Source: Pteria penguin (lineage: Eukaryota; Mollusca; Bivalvia; Pterioida; Pteriidae). Taken from it: 64,000 nucleotides of DNA. The position numbers and the translations under genes are program-made. This document shows positions 24,001 through 39,000 of the stretch, piece after piece (the first letter of the stretch is position 1; each line of letters starts with the position of its first letter). The stretch lies in assembly GCA_035048485.1 (NCBI GenBank), contig CM068586.1, forward strand, positions 46,784,287-46,848,286, given 5' to 3'. Below the pieces are notes generated by a model. That model had not been told where the DNA came from. It ran no database searches and saw only the letters and a list, made by a program, of their open reading frames with translations.

Positions 24001-27000
24001 TTAATTAAAGAGTGAATTCAAAACTGGATGAATATCTTTCCATCATAAGTCACAAAAGCAAAGAATTAAACAGTCAGTTCTACAAACAAGTTAATTATTT
24101 CCTTATTTAAAAGCATAAATATTTTAAAACACTTGTTTGTTAGTCAGTAGTGCCTTGTATATGACCTATTAGAGACAATAATAACCCATTACAGATTATA
24201 AAAATTACAGAATTATACATGGTCTTGGTTTTGATTGACTGGTTAACTGATTGGCTTATCATTACATGCATATCCAATTATGTAAATGAATACTAATGCC
24301 CTAAACAGTTTTTTTATACATGTAGAAATTAGAATGGTGTGAAAAATATCTCATTGGCATGATCAAAATCTTTCCTCTATGAAGAAAGAAGTAAATCATT
24401 AGGTTCTGGCATGGAAAAAAACAACATTTTGAGCTGTGTACATCATATTGACATTTAGTTGGTTGGTTGGTTGATTGGTGTTTTACATCGCTTTCAACAA
24501 TTTTTCAGTTATATCGCGACATGGAAGCAGGAGGTAATCAACCTCTTAAACATAGTGATGCAACCTGGGAATCGAACCCGGATCGTCGGCGCCGCAAGCC
24601 AAGCGCTTAACCACTACACCAAGCCTGCCCCTCATATTGACATTTAGAACACCTATTCACAAGTTCCATGATTAAACACAACAATGACTGACCAGGGGAT
24701 ATTATTATTCACAAACACGTTTAAATGCAAATCAGACCCTTATAAGGGAAGGGTGAATTCAAGATGGGGCAAATCAGCTTTTTTTCCTATAAGGATGAAA
24801 AAAAGACTGGGCACATTTTAAAATACAATGTATATCTTAGTAATATTAACAGAATCAAATGTCCCTATATTCAATCAAAAAAATTGAATAACATTTTCAA
24901 TTTTATAATGATCTCGATTCTTGAACCTGGGCATATTGCCTCTCTTAATAATTACTGTCCGCGAAACACACCTCAGAAATCGGATAATCATGATTTTTCA
25001 AACTGTGACATTAAAATTCATAAAAATAGATACTACCATTCAAATATTAGAGTATTCTTGTAACTAATTTAATAAGTATAAACATAGTCAAGTGCAACCA
25101 TTTTCATACTGTAATCTTAAATCAATTATGATTGGGGATTCTCCATGTTAATTTTATCATGATGCATATAACGTCGCATTTGGAAGTACCATCTTGATAT
25201 TGTAATAGGGGTGTTTTTAGGATCTAAGGGCTAAGTATATATTTGAAAGATGGCAATGTTAAATCACAAATAATGGTCACTTCCCTTATTATTATTTTTA
25301 TATTCACTTAGTCACCTATTTATTTATTAATTCATTTATTTGTTCAGCACATCATGCGCCCCCTAAAAAAACCCCAAACAAACAAGAAGAGGGGGGGGAG
25401 CTGATTCAATTTTCAAGTCATAAAAACTTTTTCATTATAAATTGAAATTCATGGAAAAAATGGCTGACTAGTGTTGTGCATTGCATAGTTCCAAAAAATC
25501 ATGGGCTTGAAATTTGAAGAATCTCCAAAACAGTGCAATTAAGCTTAGCAACATCCATAAAATCGACAGCACTGTAAATTTGTAATTATCGTAACCCCTA
25601 CACTCTGATTAGATGCAGTGTATAGACCAAGGAGCTTAAAAATAAAAATGTTTTCATTCCTCTGTTTCAAGACATGATTGGTATGTCATTTAATATCTAA
25701 TCAGGATTTACATAATTGTAATTATCGTAACCCCTACACTCTGATTAGATGCAGTGTATAGACCAAGGAGCTTAAAAATAAAAATGTTTTCATTCCTCTG
25801 TTTCAAGACATGATTGGTATGTCATTTAATATCTAATCAGGATTTACATAATTGTAATTATCGTAACCCCTACACTCTGATTAGATGCAGTGTATAGACC
25901 AAGGAGCTTAAAAATAAAAATGTTTTCATTCCTCTGTTTCAAGACATGATTGGTATGTCATTTAATATCTAATCAGGATTTACATAATCTCATATCGATT
26001 CTTTGGTCGCAGGCCCAGGCTCAGATTGCCACAGTGTTGCAGTGATTTACTTCGATCGTTGTGGTGCTGCCGCGTTAACAACAGGCTTGTTGAAGAGCAG
26101 GATCATGATGGAAACTATAAAAACATTGCGGTGATCTGTCTCGATCCTGTCCTTTGTCATTTTTTATCCGTATCATTCTAACAGTATCAAACAAAAAATA
26201 TTAATACTCTTGTCGAAGACTAATAACGATATATATAGTGATTATAGACTGATATAGCCCTAACCATGTGACATTCTGATCCTACAATTCAGTTCTCTGA
26301 AAATTTAACCGGCCGATTTCAACAATGCATTGTCTGCAGGACAAAATGTTTAAAACAAGAACAAAAGTTTACTTGCCCGATTGGAAATAGCACAATTACT
26401 ATCATTATGCACTTTCCTGACTGGACCCAAAGGCATCTGCAAAGTGTAATTCTAGGCAACTTTCCTTGGTTTCATTCAATATCTTAATTCAGATAACAAA
26501 ATTGCATTGGTTACTCTCTTTGTATGAATCTTGTTATTTTAAAATATCGATACACCTCGCTTTGCATTGTGTCCAAAAGCTCTTTCATTTATCAGCTGTT
26601 ATGTTCATGAAAATTCCTCCCAACTGAAAATATATCAACTTTACCTTTTCAAATATTAGAATTGTCCAAGAATGACGTCACAGAAAAACACGCAAGGTAA
26701 TCCACCCTGTGTGAGTGCTACCCAATCGCCAATTCATCAGTGTGAATTCAAAATTGAAATGGCTAAACGTTTTTAATACATGAGTATCAAGTTGGCAAAT
26801 ACTTTTCGTAAGTTAAAGAGATGAGTGTCAATAAACATTGATACCTGAACCTTGTGACACCAGATAAGCTAGATGAACCACCCATTAAGAAAAAAAAGAA
26901 TCCAAACAAACGTAACAAATCAATTAGTTTACAGAGTTTGAATGGTTTATAAAGAAAATGAAGAATTTCATTGCCAATTGTGTTATCAGTTATTTTTTCA

Positions 27001-30000
27001 TGATTAAATTCAGTTATTTTTTCAATATAAAATTTTCCAAAATTCTAAGGATAAATTGTTTTATCTTTGTATACATGGCTAATGACCTACACATTTAGCT
27101 GATTATTTTGTGCTTGCATTAGCCAAATGGCTACTGAACAATTTATGCTACCGCTAGCACAGCCACCATTAGCAGACGACATATAAAACATGGAGAATTC
27201 CTATCAAAAGTGGTTTTAGCTAATGGTTGGACCATGGTCGCACTCTGAAATGTTTGACTTGTAAATTTATATTAGAATACTCAATTAATTGAAAGGTCAT
27301 CTTCATTTTCATCAAGTCGAATGTTTCAATAGATATAAGAGATTTGCATCACAGATGTAAAGTGCCTTAGAGTAAATAATGTCTTGCCACACTGTTTTAA
27401 GATGGATTAGAGTCCCCTACTTATGACCTTGACTTTTTAGCCCCAGAAAAAATAGGGCACATCTCCCACTTATGATGAGTAAGTGTGTCAAGTTTCATTG
27501 CAATAGCAATAAACATATTGGACTTATGGTCCAGAAACTAATTTTTTATATTACACTTCTAGACCCTGACCAGAAACATCTGGGTATATCTTCCACTCAT
27601 GGTGAGTAAGTGTATGATGTTTCATCGCAATTGCACCAAATGTATTGGACTTATGGTTCAGAAACCAATTTTTTATATTTCATTCCTATGACTTGACCTT
27701 TTCGACCTCAAAAACATTAGGGCACATCTTCAACTTATGGTGAGTAAGTGTATGAAGTTTGATTGCAATAGCACAAAAGGTATTGGACTTATGGTCCGGG
27801 AACCAATTTTTGATACTCCACTACTACCTTGACCTTTGACCCCAGAAACAAAAGGGCACATTTTCCACTTATGGTGAATAAGTGTATGAAGTTTCATTGC
27901 AATAGCACTAAACATAGTGGACTTATGGTCCAGAAACCAATTTTTGATCCCCCACTCCTATGACTTTGACCTTTGGCCTTTAGAACCCTGAAGCCATAGG
28001 GCACATCTTCAACTCATAGTGAGTAAGTGTATGATGACTCACTGCAATAGCAATAAACGTATTTGGACTTATGGTCCGGAAACGAATTTTTGATACTCCA
28101 CTCCTATGACCTTGACCTTTGACCTTTTGACCCCAGAAACAATAGGGCACATTTTCCACTCATGGTGAGTAAGTGTATAAAGTTTCATTGCAATGGTACT
28201 AAACTTAAGTTTGACAGCGTGGTGGGGTTAATTTGTTTGTTATGGATCATATGAGCAAGAGAAAGCAGTGGGTGCAAATACCATGTTGATGGAGGGGTGC
28301 AAAATGTTTTCTCTTTCCAATTTCAATTTCATCATAGCAAATTTTCTTGACTGTAATGAAATTAAGTAAGTATTAAGAAACATTCAATGTCCACAAATTT
28401 TCCTCACTTGGCCTTTATCAAGTGTAAACAAATAGAAACAAAAGTCTCTGAATGTAGCCTTTATATATATATATATCAGCTGGTTAAATCAGCCCAGTGC
28501 AGACTTTGTGTATGTGTTGTGGTGATGGTGGTTGGGGGAGGGGTTAGATGGTTGTATCAGCATATTGGTGTGATACTGGTCATACATACTAAGTACTTTT
28601 TAGTCTATACAGTGATGCTCCGTTTATCCGGACACGTTTGTTTCCGGCCGATTTGTCCGGATAAACTGATTTTCCGGATTACCGGATCATAGTACCGTTA
28701 CATTAGATGTTAAAGAATCTTATTTCTTGATAAAAGAAGGGTGTATACAGTACACGATAAAACACAAGTAATAATCCTTATATGCGTTTAATTTGTATAC
28801 GAAGAAATATATATATCTATTACGTATTTAATGTATTAAAATCTTTAGTAGACTGTACATTAATTGCAGCCAAATTTGTGAAACCTGCATGATATTTCAA
28901 CTTACTGTCCTCTATTTAAATGTTGACAGCTGCCTTTGTATATACCTTGCGCTTGACTAATTAATTTCACTTCTTTCCTGATCGGATTGTTTATCTAACG
29001 TCCTGCTGTGTCATACAAATTTAGATTTGAAAAGCATTTATGTCCGGATAAAGTTTGGTTGCAATCTAAAGCCCCATTATCTAATTAAGAATGTAAGCTG
29101 CCAATAATAATAAGTAATGCCAAGTCGGCAGTTTACTTTTATTTACTATCATTCAACTAACAGTAATCTTCATTTCATTTTTGGCGTGAGCGTGTACTGA
29201 CTCATTAAAAAGCAACCATCAATGACTGCTAATATGACGTTTGATTACCCCACAAGCGGTCAGTTCGTAATTGGATAGGTAATTAACATACCATAGGTAG
29301 TTGACCGGGTAAATGCGTCATTTAACTGTTAAACAAACAATCGGAGCAGAGAGGAGATAAGCAGTGTATTAATTAAACTGCAGTTATTTGCTACATTTAC
29401 GTCCGGAAGGCAAAGTTTTGTCCAGATTATCAGAGCAAATTTTATGTACTTTTGGAATTCCGTACCCGTATTTCCTTGTCCGGATCCGGGACGCGGATTT
29501 CCGGATTATCGGATCAAAATATCATTTGGGAAATCCGTTCCCACACTTTTTTGTCCGGAAAGCGGATTTTCCGGATTAACGGAGCATCACTGTATATATA
29601 TTTAGTAGAGTAGAAACCAGCTACATGCATACAGATATTTTTTATTTTTATTTTCAGCTAGCAAAGTAAATCTTGATTTCAACATTAAATGAAAACTTGA
29701 GACATAAGAATCCTTTAAATTGTTATTTTCATAATGAAATACTCATAAAAATAGCTTTATTTTGCGTGAAATTGTTGATTACAACAATATGCAGATAGCA
29801 TAATTTACAATATAGTGCATCTTTACATTATCTATGTTTTACAAATTTTAACTTCATTTATTTTCAAGGTAATTTGTAGGAGAACAAGTTTTGGGGTAGT
29901 CAATGTAATCTAGTGGTGTACCTTTCCCTTTTTAATTTGTGATAAAGATAATAAGTGTTTAAAAAGGTTATAAAATTTATAAAATTTATGAATTTTTCAT

Positions 30001-33000
30001 GTTTCAAAAATACACAAAATTTCTTTTTTCATACCCCCAAGTGTTATTTTGAATCCCATATTATGCCCCTATTCGATATATCATCAGTCATATTTTCCAA
30101 AATAGTAACATCTGTGATATCTATCTTATTTTTTATGAATGATATATATATCTTCGAATAAAAAATGAATTTTGTTTCAAGATATAGTCTCATTTCTTTT
30201 TTTTAATATGAACTTTCTTGTAAATGAATTGATGAATAGGAATGTAAGAATCAATATAGGGTGGTATGTAATGAAAGCCCGTTTGTTTGAAAATTCAGAC
30301 GGTGAAATTCAATTTCTTCTTCATAAAACAACTAATTGAATGTTAAGGAAACTTATTTACAAAAATAATCTACTTTAAATTTGATGTTTAGTTAAAATTC
30401 AGGTCATTTTTCATATTGTGTTTTAATGAATCTGAAGAGACGAGTTTTGTAACTCAGCTAAAATTCATGATTTCTTCGATTTCTTGAGCGTGTTGCATGG
30501 ACAGTAAGTTTTTTTAATGTCTGAAAAAATCTGAAATCAGCTATAAAACTGAGGAAAATCATTTCTGAATTTCACTGCAAAAAGACTGTATAAAACTGTA
30601 TGAAGTAACTTTGATATATTAGCAGCATTCACAGCTCAGGTTTTTTCCAAACATGCTTATAGGATGAATAACTTCTAAACAGTTCAACTTTTCTGACCAA
30701 GTGTCATAAACATAATAATTTCTCGCTACAAGTCTTAATGTTCATGTGACAAATGAGAAATGAACTGGATCAAATGAAGTATGTAGAAAAAAGCATTTCT
30801 CGCAAAATTTCATTGAAAGACAAAAAGATTTACAAAAAGTAAATATGAAAGTGAATGAAACCAATCAAATACTTGAAATGCTTGAGAAATAATTCCATTA
30901 CTTTTGTCATGCAGTTGCAGATCCCTGTCTCACCGACTTATTAAAACTGTCCCAGTTATTCTTTTCATCAGCGTTTACAAGTAAATTCACCATTTAAAGT
31001 TTCCTTTCCTGAAAAGAGTTGAAACTGAATAATTTTCATGTACCTTTCACAACATAAAACACACAGGTAGTTTGTTTTTTATTCTTGTCTTTTAGCACAC
31101 ACAGATTATTGCACTTATATGACCATAATAGTGATGGCATCCACCTGATGCAGTGCACAGAAATTTAGACTTGGCAATGGAGCCACCTAAAGCAGTGAGG
31201 GATATTTTATGTGCTGTATCTATCATGACACATCTTTTTTGACAGGACAATGACAGATCACTGGGGGAACTCTAACCCAGGACCTCTTGATTGCAAGCAC
31301 CTAACCAATTGGGCTTACACCAGCTCAAATGTTCATACCAAATTCAAAAGACATTTGTATTGACTGTATACACTGGAATATAAACCACAGAATAATACAT
31401 AGATAAGTAAACCATACATGTGACGGTCAGATAGAAGACTGTAATCCCTTATATGTGGTGATAGCATCTGTCTAACCCACTGCACAGAAATTAATCTTTG
31501 CAACAGACTTATTTATAGTAACAAGAGATCTTTGGCCTGCCAACATCTACAATGACATAGCACCTAAGTTTTCACTGTCTAATTTGAAAGACAAGACACT
31601 TGTAAGTTCTAGGTTTCACTTGAACATGTGACTGCTCAGTCTAAAGCTAAATACACTATCAGCTGAGCTTATATTGCCAGCTCCATATACATCTATAATA
31701 CAAAGCATGTTTAATTTGCTGATGCATCATTTAAGTCTAGTATAAAAAAAATTTAATTTAAAATTAAATTTAAATGAAACTTTTCATTTTTAACCATTTT
31801 GAGGATTTTCATTAATTTTCTTTTGATTGATTATTGTTTTGTATCATCATTTTCACATCCTATTTCACATATCTGGGTACGGTATATACATAATGCATTG
31901 CATAGAAATTCATACCTTTGCAAAGGTCTCAACCAAACGCAGCAAGGTATTATCTCTTATGTGCCATGTCTACCGTGAAACTGTTTCATATGAAAGACGG
32001 AATATTGGTGTCTCATATGAAAGACAGAATACTGGTGTGTCTACCAATAGATTAAAGGAAGGTATAAATAGTTAAACAAGATTCTGATACAAATAAATTA
32101 ATTTGCCCTAAATCTTACAAAATATAATATTTTATCTATCTTATTAAATTAGAATTTTCTCAAACATTAAATTGCTATTACTTTCAAAACCTATACAAGC
32201 CTTGCAAAATTCACTGTACACAAACACTGCTCAAAATCTTGTTTGCACAGCGCAATGAACCCTGAGAACACCTGTTTATTCACTTGAACACATGACCACT
32301 GTTATTTTGAATCTAGAACACAACTGTATGTGCACACATAATTTTAATATACATCAGTATGTGCGAGCTGCATTATATATAAAAAGGTCATCTTTACAAA
32401 ACAAGAATCTTATTTACCTTTATCTCTAATATCAACATACATTTTGTGTTTTTTTTTCTCCCCACAACTTTATCATATCTCTATTTAAAGATAACCATTT
32501 AAAATCCTGAGATTATTTTCTTTAATTCTGTCTTTTAACTCTACTTTAGAATTAACAGTATCATATATTAAAGCCAGTGTGGCCTAGTGATGAGGTGCTC
32601 AGCTTGTAACCTACAGGTCCCGGGTTCGATTACTGCCCTGGGCACACCAGTGTTCTTTCTTTCTGATGAGAGTAAAAACCGATGCCCAGTGTCACAGTAG
32701 GTGTGACACGGAAAAGATTCCTCACTGTTTTGGGTGGGTCTGTTGCAAAGGCAGAAATTTCTATCCAATACATCAGGCAGATGCCATCACAATATATGTG
32801 AAATAACCTTGGAGTTACGTTAAACAATAATCAATCAAATCAATCAGTATCACATATTGAAAATTCTATATGCTTCAAAGATGTGTGTTTAAGTATAAAC
32901 ACTCATGACAATGGCAGCATCCGAAAATCAAAGGACCAGAGGTCCTAAATATACTTCTACCCACATCTTGTTGTGAGAAGAGATCTATATAAATCACACT

Positions 33001-36000
33001 AAGGACACCTCATGATGGAACATGACAACAAAATTGGACGATTTGGACTACGCAGACGACATTGCATTACTTACAAGCTCCAGAGAGCAGATGCAGACCA
33101 AAATAGACAGACTAGTTCAACACGCCAAGTCAAATGGACTTAACATCAACACCTCAAAAACAAAGATGATGCGTATTAATGCAAACAACAACCATGCAAT
33201 AAGAGCTGCTGGAGAGGAAATAGAGGATGTTAACAACTTTGTCTATCTTGGAGGAACAGTCAACACCATGGGTGGCACCAATGAAGACATCAGAAGGAGA
33301 TTAGGCCATACACGAACTGCCTACAATAAACTCAGAAACATCTGGAACAGCACGCAGATAGGACAAAAAACAAAGATCAGGCTCTTCAAGTCCAATGCTA
33401 TCTCAATGCTAACATATGGAAGCGAAACATGGAAAATGACAAAGGCGATGAACAAATCCTGGATACATTTATGCACAAATGTTTAAGACAAATTTTAAAA
33501 ATCTACTGGCCACAGAAAGTACGAAACGAGACAGTCATGGCATGGACACCATCATTAACATAATAAGGAAAAAGAGATGGTAATGGATAGGGCATGTTCT
33601 ACGCATGGATAAAGACAAGAATGCAAGGATAGCAATACCGTGGGCCCCAGGGGCAAAACGAAAAAGAGGAAGGCCAAAGGAGACATGGCGAAGGACAGTA
33701 GAGAAAGAACTAGGTTTCAGAACATGGGGAGAGGCAAGCAGAAAAGCGGAGGATAGGACAGCATGGAGAGGAATTGTTCATGGCCCTATTCTCCACAGGG
33801 AAAGCAGGAATTAAAGAAGAAGAAGAAGAAGAGAAGGACACCTCCACCTCATTTTGTATCCAGTTGATTGAAATGAATTATGTTATTACAAATGAATGAA
33901 AATAAGGTAGTTCATAGAGAAACCTGCTCATAAGGTTTTCCCATCATGTGATTCAATGGCAAGGGGGAAGGGGCTTCCGCCACATATTTGCAAGTAAAAT
34001 CCCAGATTTGGCACAAAAAATGGCAGAGTAGTTTGGCTAATACACATATAGGCCCCCATTTTCAGAAATCCTGGATCCTCCACTGCATGGAGCATCTAGC
34101 ATCTTTTCCATCTAGCATCTTTTCCAATTAAGTGTTTTTAAATTTTTTCTTTTATACTGATTTATATATTTAAAGGCAGATTGGTTAATCAAATTATGTG
34201 ATGAGATTGATTGATTGAATATTTCACGTATATGGTGACGGCCACTGCCTGATGCAGGGCATACAAATTTTGACCTTTGCAACGGACCCACCCGAAGCAG
34301 TGAGGGATCTTTAACATCCATGCATACCACGACATGGGGCCTCGGCTTTTACTGTCTCATCCAAAAGACAGGACACTGACATGGCCAGAGCGGGAATTGA
34401 ACCCAGGCCTCCTGATAAGGAGTCCAGCACGATACCACTAGGCCAAACCGGCTTCAATTATGTGATGAGATTGATGAACTAAAAGCAACATTGTTCCACG
34501 CAATGCATTATCCCTTTAGTGAAGGCTACATGCTAGGTTATGATGTTTTCAACATACGTCCTTAATTCTCAGTGATCACAGTATATGAAAATAGTCCGAG
34601 ATTCTCTTCCCTTCTCCCACTTTTGTAGAAATTGTAACTTTTGATGAACAACGTCTCTCTGACCCTCTCCCACCAACTGCTGATATCAAAGGTGGGAGAA
34701 GGGCAAAGAATCTCGCTTGGACTACAATGAAAACCGTAAAGTAATCCCTAGACAACTCGATTTGAACATAGTTTGGGTAAAAGAAAGTACGAATAAAAAG
34801 TCAGTTCATGAAGTATAACGCTCAACTTTTGAGTACACTTCGTATTGGAAGAAGAAAAAGAAGAAGGATAAAGCACATCGTTATACATTTGCTGTTTGAA
34901 ATGTTTAATCTTTATTATCATAAAAAATTTGCAAAAAAAACATTTCATTTTCAAAGTGTGAAAATTAAGAGAAATGCGAAAAGACAAGGAAATCGAAAAT
35001 TACATGTACGAATGTTGGTCACCACGACTGTTGATCATGTGAATAGACTGATGAACATAAATTCATACACTATTGCTTTCGCCTTGGCGAAGGAAGGGAT
35101 GTTTTCTAAGAGAATTCACATGATTGCAGTCGAAACTTATCTTTAAGAAAAACTCTTACACTGAATCAATTAAATCGTCACAGCTGTCCTCGCTTAAATA
35201 GACAAACATAGACACAGACATCATACTATTTCTTCAAAGACTGTAGTTGGGTGGACGTAATCCGACCTTTGAACTTTGAACACGATAACAGTAAGATACT
35301 CCTTAATAAGCTATGGGTAAAGGTAATTAAAGTTGAGCACATATACAGTGATACAAACAATCTATATATATATTCCCCAAGGCGGTTGAAGAAATACCTG
35401 ACAGTGTATTGATTGTCAAAACATTCATAGAGGGAAGTGTTCCGTCATGCAACAAAAACAAGACAAACAAACACACATAGCGGGATAACAGCTTCATTCT
35501 GTTTTCCTTTTGATTTTTTTTACCAAGTACCTGAATACTAAGTTTACTAACCGATACTCGGTTCATTTGACAGTTGACCGGTTAACCAGGTACTTGTTGA
35601 CAACCCTATTTTACATACATTATCTCGAAGTGTCAATGTTTGTACAAAATAAATTCATTAACACAGCAGCAAAGAAGCATTCACAATAGCCGCTAGGGAA
35701 TGTCAAAGACAGATAACTCCATTCACTGGACCTTGTGATATTTGACAATAGAATAAAAGTCATGTAGAAGACACATTTGAACATAACACCCCAATCATGT
35801 TCACGTGTAAATATTAGCTCAAATAGAAAATACTGGCATGAAAGGTGGCATCTGCAAGAATCGGTGACGATGGTAGTTGTATGTATGAATATCAATTTGA
35901 CATGAAAATTACTAAAAACTTTTGAAAAGATATAATAATTGGCTGTGCATGTTTGGGGAGGGTTCTTGAAAAAGTATATAATTTCTAATTCTATGGAAAA

Positions 36001-39000
36001 GATGAGGTGGTGGAAGCTGTCAGAGATTTTGAAGGTAACCTACTACAATAACTTGTGGAAAAGCTTATATTTAGTTAATTTGAAGTATTCATAGGTATGC
36101 ATATGACGATTAAAAAGCTGAAACGAGAAAATCTATCCGAATGCATGCAAAATTATCGTTCTTTGTATGTAGTTTGTTTAAAAAATAATTGTTTTTAGTT
36201 ACTTCAACTTTTACAACAGGTAATTCATTTCAGTAAAATACATTATATATAGCCATATATTCTAAATATTCATGCAACAATATAATGATTCTATGTACTA
36301 CTTCTTAAGGAAGTATGTGGAGTAATTATATCTTAAGTATAACTATAATAAAGTCTTTACATTCTTTGTATTCGTGGGAGTCAGGATCATTTCAAATGCG
36401 TCTCATAATTGATTAATCCATTTTTAATACAAATTTTTAAATAACACATGTTTTTTATTCTTTTATTTTATAAAAGATATCGCAATCTAATGATGGCTAT
36501 CTTTGAAACGAGTTTCAGATGCCTTTCCGAGTAGGAAAAACACGGTTAGAGCAAACTAATTGCTGTTTAAAATTTTAGTTGTGAATACTGTGAAGCCTTT
36601 TCACCTTGATCGACGATGATTAGATAATTTGGTTGCTATGGCACTTGTTATTTTAAAATATGGTAGTCTCATTTGTAAAAGCATCTTCATTTCAGTGCAT
36701 ATCATTTCAGTGGTCAATTAAGGGTTCCAAAAGTCTAATGGTCATGTTCTGGTTATTCTCAGTGGACATTTACAGCAATAATGCTTGCGGAAATATGAAT
36801 TCTTACGTCTGGAAAAAAAGTTCTTTCAAATCTCGTGTATAATACTCACCTGGAAAATCAAAGATTTTATGAAAAAAAGTGTGTATTATACACAAGTATT
36901 TTAATATAACAAGTGTGGATGCAATCCAATTATCTAATCATTGTGGATCAAGGTGAAATGGCTTCATGAAATGGGTAATTGGTTGTTTGCATTTCATCTA
37001 ATTATTTCATATAAACAGTGACACTTCAAGATAATGAGTGTAAAATATATAGCAAATGGTGGCTTTGCTTCATTATCGGTATTTTATCAAAAATGCTAAT
37101 TACAGTGACTAATTGTTACAATTTTATCAATCATTCTTTACAGTTTCCTTTCTAATATGTATCAACACAATGTTTGCATCACAAATTAATTTTATAATGG
37201 CAATTGGGTTTATCCCAGTCTTTGAATATCCTAAGGTTCAGACGTGTAACCAATTTTTGTTTTCCGTAATGTAAAATCTGTTTGTAATACAGAGATTTTT
37301 TTCTAGCTAAAATTAAGGTTCTTGATCACTTGCTTATGCGGCAATTTTACCTACATATTATACACGAGATGTAGACTTTTTCTTCAATTATTTTCCAAAA
37401 GTTGGGGGTGCGTATTATATACGGATGCATACTATACACGAGTGAATACGGTAAATGTACACCTGACAAGACCTTAGATTTATTGCGATTTCTACTCAAC
37501 CTTCTGATGAAGAGTGGAATTAGATAACCACATAGTTAGTCCATATTTATCATCTCATTCTGATAACCACATGGTTTCTCCATATTTATCATCTCACTCT
37601 GATTACCACATGGTTTCACCATACTTCTCATCTCATTCTGATAACCACATGGTTATTCCATATTTATCATCTCACTCTGATAACCACATGGTTACTCTGT
37701 AGTTATTATCTCATTCTGATAACCACATGGTTACTCCATATTTATCATCTCATTCTGATAACCACATGGTTACACCATATTTATCATCTCATTCTGATTA
37801 CCACATGGTTTCACCATACTTCTCATCTCATTCTGATAACCACATGGCATCATTTCATTCTGATAACCACATGACCACATCTGGCTTATCATCTAAATCC
37901 CTTCCACTTCAAAATTTCAAAATTTGACTTTACATGAATTAAATGAAACTTTGTACATGTATATGCACATTATCAACTTTACAAACTTAATTTGCTTTTC
38001 AGTTCATTCTATCACATGAAAAAATTGATATGAAAGCATTTTCTTGCTTTCTTACCATCAAAAGTTCTATTCTCTGTTGTTGTTGATGAATTCTTTATTT
38101 CAGTAATACAAGCAGTAGTTCTTGCTGGAAGAAAAAATGTTTACATTCAAACACATTTCAAAGAAATAATACATATTTCACTAGAAGCTCACGTCAGGAT
38201 TAATTAACTAGTCAATTTGAAACAAGGGTTTGCAGAATTCTCATTCATCATCAGACATTAGAGGTTGACCGTTTTTCTCCCATTGATTAATTTGCCCCTT
38301 AAATTTGTCATTTTCCCTTGAGTTATAATGGAACATGAACAAAAATTAGGTCACTTGATGTTGGCATATTTCATGTTTGCTTATGACATCATAATAAGTA
38401 GGTCGTATAGCTTGTCATCCACCCCCCTGTGGATCATCCATCCCTCTGTGGATCATCCATCCCCACTGTGGATGACAGGCTGATCATTTCATACCTCTTG
38501 TAAGGATAATTCAGTGAATAGAAGAGAGATGATACTCTACAGATGTAACTCAAACACAACTCAAATTTCAAGTCAGTTCCAAATGATTAAAAATACACAA
38601 AACTTTATTTTAAAATCCCTTTTTAAGTTTTATTTCAATTAAAATTCAAATTTAGACATGTAAAGGAAATATTAAACTTTAATGATGGGTTTTATAACCG
38701 TTTCTTTACATACACAAGAAAATTAGAATTTACTGAGCTTCCATGTAAATACTGTGATGGCATGAGAAGTAAATCTTATATTAAAATCTGGAATTAGGCT
38801 TAATGGGAAAATAAATAAAGTTACACTCAAAAGCCACATTTTGTAATGGTATTCGAATGGCATTTGAGTGTAACTTTATTTATCTATCAGAAACGACTTC
38901 CCTTTGGAGGACAAATTACTAAATAAATGGGAAAAAGTGGAAACTTTTGTATCAAATCATGATCTCCCTCCAATCTTTTCCAAGTTTTAGGTAAAATGTT

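Noticed and set aside
24459..24647. tRNA gene suggested by A and B boxes
   Set aside because: The boxes belong to a SINE with a tail and target duplication; no cloverleaf with intact acceptor and anticodon stems could be drawn.
26671..26679. CRE octamer as promoter of the minus-strand gene
   Set aside because: A single 8-bp match in 64 kb is expected by chance, and the proposed exons continue far upstream of it.
34808..35146. 112-codon very basic ORF
   Set aside because: No motif, opposed by a similar-length ORF, AT-rich codon content; consistent with chance.
37514..37927. Apparent repeat protein with SPYLSSHSDNHMV units
   Set aside because: The unit is 39 bp so the frame stays open automatically; one unit has a stop and there is no flanking gene structure.
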